Shown: one piece after another, positions 63,675 through 64,000 of the stretch
How the letters are laid out: each line of letters begins with the position of its first letter
Position numbering within the stretch: position 1 is the first letter of the stretch
DNA from: Parus major
Taxonomy: Eukaryota > Chordata > Aves > Passeriformes > Paridae
NCBI RefSeq assembly: GCF_001522545.3
Contig: NC_031776.1
Coordinates: 27,539,634-27,603,633, forward strand
DNA length: 64,000 nt
Direction: 5' to 3'
Notes under the pieces: model-generated
Database searches by the model: none
Told to the model about the DNA's origin: nothing
What the model saw: the letters and a program-made list of their open reading frames with translations, nothing else
Translations under genes and position numbers: made by a program

Positions 63675-64000
63675 GAGGAATAATTTGTGCAAGGCTGAAT
63701 TTTGTTTCTTAGAAAAATACCCTATACCTTTCTTCATCTTCCCTCCAAGGAAAGCTAAAGGATGCCTAGAATCTGAGTGCAGGGTGAGAACTAAATGAGA
63801 AAAGTTCCTTTTTTGTGTTTGCAAAGTAATGGGTAAATAACAGTGGTTGTGTCCTTTATTTGTTTTACTTACACAATGAACACATCCTCCTGCTGCTGGC
63901 ATCTTACAGCACCAGAGGAGACAGGTCTAAAGTACAACTTAAAAAAGTTTAATTGCTTGCCATAGCTCCCAGGCATGGAGATAGGATAAACTCTCTCAAA
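63675..64000. other. Non-coding end of window, no gene seen
   Basis: No gene or repeat recognised in the last 330 bases. Confidence 0.5.

Noticed and set aside
63480..63902. 140-codon minus-strand frame rich in Phe, Val and Gly, looking like a membrane protein
   Set aside because: It is the translation of the A/C-rich low-complexity tract.
1..64000. CRISPR array, operon, phage or other prokaryotic system
   Set aside because: There are no regularly spaced repeats, no dense same-strand genes and no ribosome-binding-site pattern; all repeat families seen are vertebrate.

Overview
This window looks like vertebrate nuclear DNA, most probably from a bird and possibly a songbird. The signs are several CR1 LINE fragments ending in the TTCTATGA/TTCTGTGAT-type 3' terminus, a short piece resembling a songbird endogenous-retrovirus LTR (TGxCCTGGTTTTGxCTGGGAT start), old MIR-like SINEs, no Alu- or L1-like sequence, an A+T-rich background with very few CpGs, and one isolated CpG-dense island containing GGGCT repeats. 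There is no bacterial-style gene organisation. The open frames are short, overlap on both strands and show no recognisable domain, as expected by chance in 64 kb of A+T-rich DNA.

Layout. From 1 to about 54.2 kb the sequence is gene-poor (intergenic or intronic). It holds scattered old repeats: MIR-like SINEs at 4.1 and 32.1 kb; CR1 pieces at 10.1, 13.9, 30.3, 32.8, 33.0 and 44.0-45.5 kb; an LTR scrap at 15.9 kb; microsatellites; and homopolymer tracts. At 54.3-55.0 kb there is a strong CpG island, which is the best candidate promoter in the window. A GTAAGT donor sits at its left edge on the minus strand, so a transcript reading towards lower coordinates is plausible. A G+T-rich degenerate repeat flanks the island on its right. 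From 55.5 to 64 kb the sequence is again non-coding, with a younger CR1 3' end (59.3 kb), a MIR-like SINE (61.9 kb), another old CR1 end (63.3 kb) and an A/C-rich low-complexity tract (63.5 kb).

I could not identify any protein-coding gene with confidence. The best candidate coding exon is a 58-codon segment on the minus strand at 46.6-46.8 kb, flanked by AG and GT splice dinucleotides, which I do not recognise. If it belongs to a transcript from the CpG island, the 9 kb between them would be intron; this is inference only. I found no new biological system. The items most worth checking are the orphan CpG-island promoter, the candidate exon, and a few stretches that look like conserved non-coding elements.
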